DNA of 64,000 bases, taken from positions 391,610 through 455,609 of the forward strand of contig NW_005199274.1 in NCBI RefSeq assembly GCF_000372725.1, given 5' to 3'. This DNA comes from Emiliania huxleyi CCMP1516 (Eukaryota; Haptophyta; Isochrysidales; Noelaerhabdaceae). Position 1 is the stretch's first letter, and each line of letters starts with the position of its first letter. The notes below the pieces were generated by a model. That model was not told where the DNA came from, made no database searches, and worked only from the letters and a program-made list of their open reading frames with translations. The position numbers and the translations under genes are program-made. Below are positions 61,302-64,000 of the stretch, piece by piece.

Positions 61302-63501
61302 TCAGGCCCTCTCTGCCAAAGTCGACAAAATGCTGCTCGTGGTGCTGGCGCCTACAGCGGACGGCGCCCCTCGCGCTGAGGACACGCCTCGCGGGTGGCG
61401 GCGGCGGCGGCTCGAGAGGCGGCGGCACAGGAGCTGGCTTGATAGGTGGGCCGGCAGCGGCGCGGGCGGCGCAAACGGCCCACCGAAAACAGAGGGGGCG
61501 TTTGGCGCGGCGACGAGGCTCGTCAGCTCTGCGGCGATGCGGGCGAGCTCCTCGTGCAGCTCCTCCTCCCGGCGGCCGCCGCCTCCCCACTTGCCCCCGA
61601 GCCCGGCAGAGGCGGGCCGCCTAGGGACATGTCTCGGACATGTCACGGACATGTCTCGGACATGACGCCCCCGAGCGCGGCAGAGGCGGGCCGCCGGCGG
61701 GGGGCACTCCTCTTGCCGCCGGCCGACTGCTCGTCCGACTCCTCCGAGAGCTCGAGCATCTGGCGGTACGACCTGTTCACAGCTGCAGGTGTGAACAGCG
61801 TCTCTTCACACGAGAGCTCGAGCATCTGGCGGTACGACCCGTCCAGCTCCGCGAGCGACGCCTCCCACTCGCGCACCTACTCGGCACCGACCCTCGGCTG
61901 ACCTCGGCTGGCCCTCGCCCTCCCCTCCCTGGCGGCGAGTCTCGCATCGCGCACCCACGCCGCCTGCTGCCGCACGTGCGCAGTCTCCTCGTTGAGCTGC
62001 TCGGCTTGCCGCTGCAGCGAGGCGCGCACCTGCACCGAGCAGGGCGGGGCAGGGCAGGCGTGGGGTATGGCGTGGGGTATGGCGGGGCGCGTGAGGGGCT
62101 GAGGGGGAGCAGCGCCAGCTGCAGAGCCTCTCGACGCTGCCTCGCCAAGTCTCTAGCAGCCAGACTCTGGCAGGCCTGGGGGAGCACGCGTGGCGAGGGT
62201 GCGGAAGTGGAAGGGTCTCGGAAGTGGCTACCTGCCGCATCAGCCGCCGCAGCGCGTCGCGCTGTGCGCCCTGCGGCAGCTCGCCGATCTTGTGCATGTC
62301 CGCCCGCCACTCGCGCTGTGCCTCTACCACGCGCCTCTGCCGCTCCTTGATGGAGCGCGCCTGCTCGTTCAGGTGCGACCGCACCTGCGCAGAAGAAGGC
62401 GGAGGCGGGGGTGAGGGAGAGGAGAGGAGAGAAAGAGGGAGAGGGAGGGGGGGGATGGGGATGGGGATGGGGAGAGGGAGAGAGGGAGAGATGGAGAGAG
62501 GCGGAGAGAGGCGGAGAGAGAGAGGGGCAGAGCGCGCACGCCAAAGCATGTTCAAGCGGCGGTCTATGACGTGGCGTGACCCGTGGGGGTGCCTCGGAGA
62601 GTCTCTCGGGCTCTCCCGCGCCTGCTGCAGCCGCGACCGCTCCGACAGCACCGTCGCACGCTGCGCGCGCAGCAAGCTCGTCACCTTGCCTTGCGCCTCC
62701 TCCTCCGCGTCGGCGGCGCTGCGGTTCTCCTTGTCGCCCTCAGCCGCAGTCGCCTCGATCGGCTTTCCGGCGAGGTCGGCCAGCGACCGCACAACCACGC
62801 CCGAGCTGCCCGTGCTGGCAGCCGCGGCTGCCACGGCTGCGACGTCGGCATCCGCACCGGCGGCCGTGCGCGAGGAGACGGCAAGCAGCGCGCCTTCGAG
62901 GAGCGCCTCGGCGGCCGCGGTGGCGCGAGACGTCGCCAGCTCCGCCGCCCCGCGCAACTCGTCCGCCTCGGCCTGCGCCGCCGCTCGCAACCGCGCCGCC
63001 TCGCTCTCCGCTGAGGCCCGCGCCGCCTCCGCCGCCGCCGCGGCGGCGGCCGTGTCCGGAGCGGGCGCCGCACTTGCGCTCGCACTCGCGCGCTCCGCCT
63101 CCGCCTCTGCCTCTGCTCGAAGCGCCGCAGCGTCGGCCCGCATCTGCAGCGCCTGAGGGACGGGTGCAGAACACGTCGTGGACGTGTCCCAAGGCTCGCG
63201 CCCAAGCTCCACAGCGCGTCTGTGGCGCCTCGGCTCGCAACCCCTCCGCCTCAGCTCGCACGCGGCTCGCCTCCGCCTCCGCCGCCCGCATCGACGCCTC
63301 CGCCGCGCGCTCCGTCGCTGCCGCCGCGGCCGCCGCAGCGTCGGCCGCCTCCTCGTCTCGATGCGCCCGCGCCGCCGCCGCCTCTGCGACGCGCGACTCC
63401 TCGGCGGCGCGCGCGCGCACCCTCTCGGCGGCGGCCTCGGCGGTGGCCGCCGAGGCGCGCTGCTCGGCGCTCGCGAGCTCCTGCTGCAGCCGGCGGATCT
63501 C
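61302..63501 (-). CDS. Coiled-coil protein, 5' end missing
   Basis: Visible exons 63229-63501, 62622-63152, 62232-62384, 61955-62029, 61839-61876, 61695-61772 and 61302-61620 total 1467 nt (488 residues) with closed phases. The 5' side runs into unusable sequence after 63510. It starts EIRRLQQELASAEQRASAAT and continues as a long heptad-rich, Ala/Glu/Arg coiled coil (AEAEAEAERASASASAAPAP; ARSIKERQRRVVEAQREWRA; LQRQAEQLNEETAHVRQQAA). The tail contains GGRREEELHEELARIAAEL and ends SSILSTLAERA. A cytoskeletal, basal-body or vesicle-tether role is possible but not shown. Introns 61773-61838 and 61621-61694 are bounded by about 29-bp direct repeats. Three of six donors are GC. Confidence 0.75.
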
Positions 63502-63510
63502 CTGCAAGAG

Positions 63511-64000
63511 GAGCGCGCGGGGGGGGGGGGGGGGGGGGGGCCCCCCTTGGTGTCCGGGGGTTTTTTTTGGGGGGGGGGGGGGGGAAAAAAAAAGTTTTGG
63601 GGCAAGGCAACCCCCCCCCCCCCCCCGGGGAAAAGGGGCCCCCGGGCTCCCCCCTGGGGGTTCAGGCCCCCCCCCCTTTTTCCCCCTTCGGCCTTCCCCC
63701 CCTGGGGGCCGCCCTGGGGGGGGGGGTAAATTAAAAAACCCCCCCCCGCCCTGAAAAAAAAAATTGCCCCCCCCCCCGGAAACGAACCCTTTCAAATTTT
63801 GGAGGGGGCGAAGCCCCCCCCCTTTTTTTTTCAAAAAACGCCGCCCCCCCCCCCGGGGGGGTTTTCCCCTGGGCCCAAAACAAATCCCCCCCTTTTGTGG
63901 GGGCCCCCCTCCTTTGGGGCCCCCCCCCCCTCCCCCGGCGGGGGGGGGAAAGGATTCCGCTTCTGGCTTGGCACTTCGCGGAAACCCCCCCCGGGGGGGT
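63511..64000. other. Low-quality homopolymer-rich tail
   Basis: Almost every base sits in a run of 2-20 identical bases. Open frames here translate only to Gly/Pro/Phe/Lys runs. It looks like a failed read end rather than genomic sequence and should not be annotated. Confidence 0.85.

Overview
This is nuclear DNA of a GC-rich unicellular eukaryote, most likely a marine alga of the haptophyte type (inferred from gene content and style; the species cannot be read from the sequence). The evidence is dense spliceosomal introns of 58-370 bp, many with GC instead of GT donors, a myosin, a two-pore potassium channel, a DnaJ with a mitochondrial-type leader, AP2, HMG-box and F-box proteins, Ala/Glu/Arg-rich coiled coils and abundant simple repeats. 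There are two assembly gaps (13050-13161 and 49714-50011). The last ~490 bases are homopolymer-rich and look like failed sequencing rather than genome.

Layout: 1-2049 is repeats without a recognisable gene. 2050-3299 (-) is a secreted protein of unknown function and 3960-4249 (-) a tiny HMG-box protein. 7477-8994 is a 1.5-kb element with 53-bp terminal inverted repeats. 9733-11160 (+) is a GT31-like glycosyltransferase. 11358-17807 (-) is one long multi-exon reading frame joining a membrane sulfotransferase to a glycosyltransferase, with introns full of satellite repeats. 18624-19952 (-) is a cysteine synthase-like enzyme, divergent from a 1376-residue ankyrin/kinase/RING protein at 21085-25215 (+). 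26488-28682 (-) is a DnaJ lacking its zinc finger. 29087-30237 (-) is a protein with two possible dimeric-barrel halves, divergent from an AP2-domain repeat protein (to 32819, +) that is interrupted by an 873-bp inverted-repeat element. 33204-37810 (+) is a myosin with tandem PH domains. Then come a small membrane protein (38097-38436, -), a nine-exon ligand-gated-channel-like protein with a SAM domain (39383-42142, +), a second ankyrin protein (42736-44679, +), an EF-hand protein (46524-47139, +), an F-box protein (50094-51105, -), a secreted glycosyltransferase (51320-52525, -), an Ala-rich repeat/coiled-coil protein (54611-56993, -), the second 873-bp element (57639-58511), a two-pore K+ channel (59045-59815, +) and a coiled-coil protein cut off at its 5' end (61302-63501, -).

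The most interesting theme is intron birth. Two 873-bp elements have long terminal inverted repeats and perfect 8-bp target duplications. The one in the AP2 gene carries a 3' splice site at its very end and a 5' splice site ten bases inside its start, and removing it would keep the reading frame. Because the ends are inverted copies, either orientation could splice. Independently, at least six ordinary introns in three genes are bounded by near-perfect 23-31-bp direct repeats, usually with the intron's first bases copying the first bases of the next exon. About 27 of the 60 donors I placed are GC. All exon models come from splice consensus, reading phase and protein-family expectation, with no transcript data. 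In 13 of the 14 spliced genes the phases close exactly; the exception is the AP2 gene, whose 5' exon is unresolved. One exon of the long fusion is missing at the first gap.
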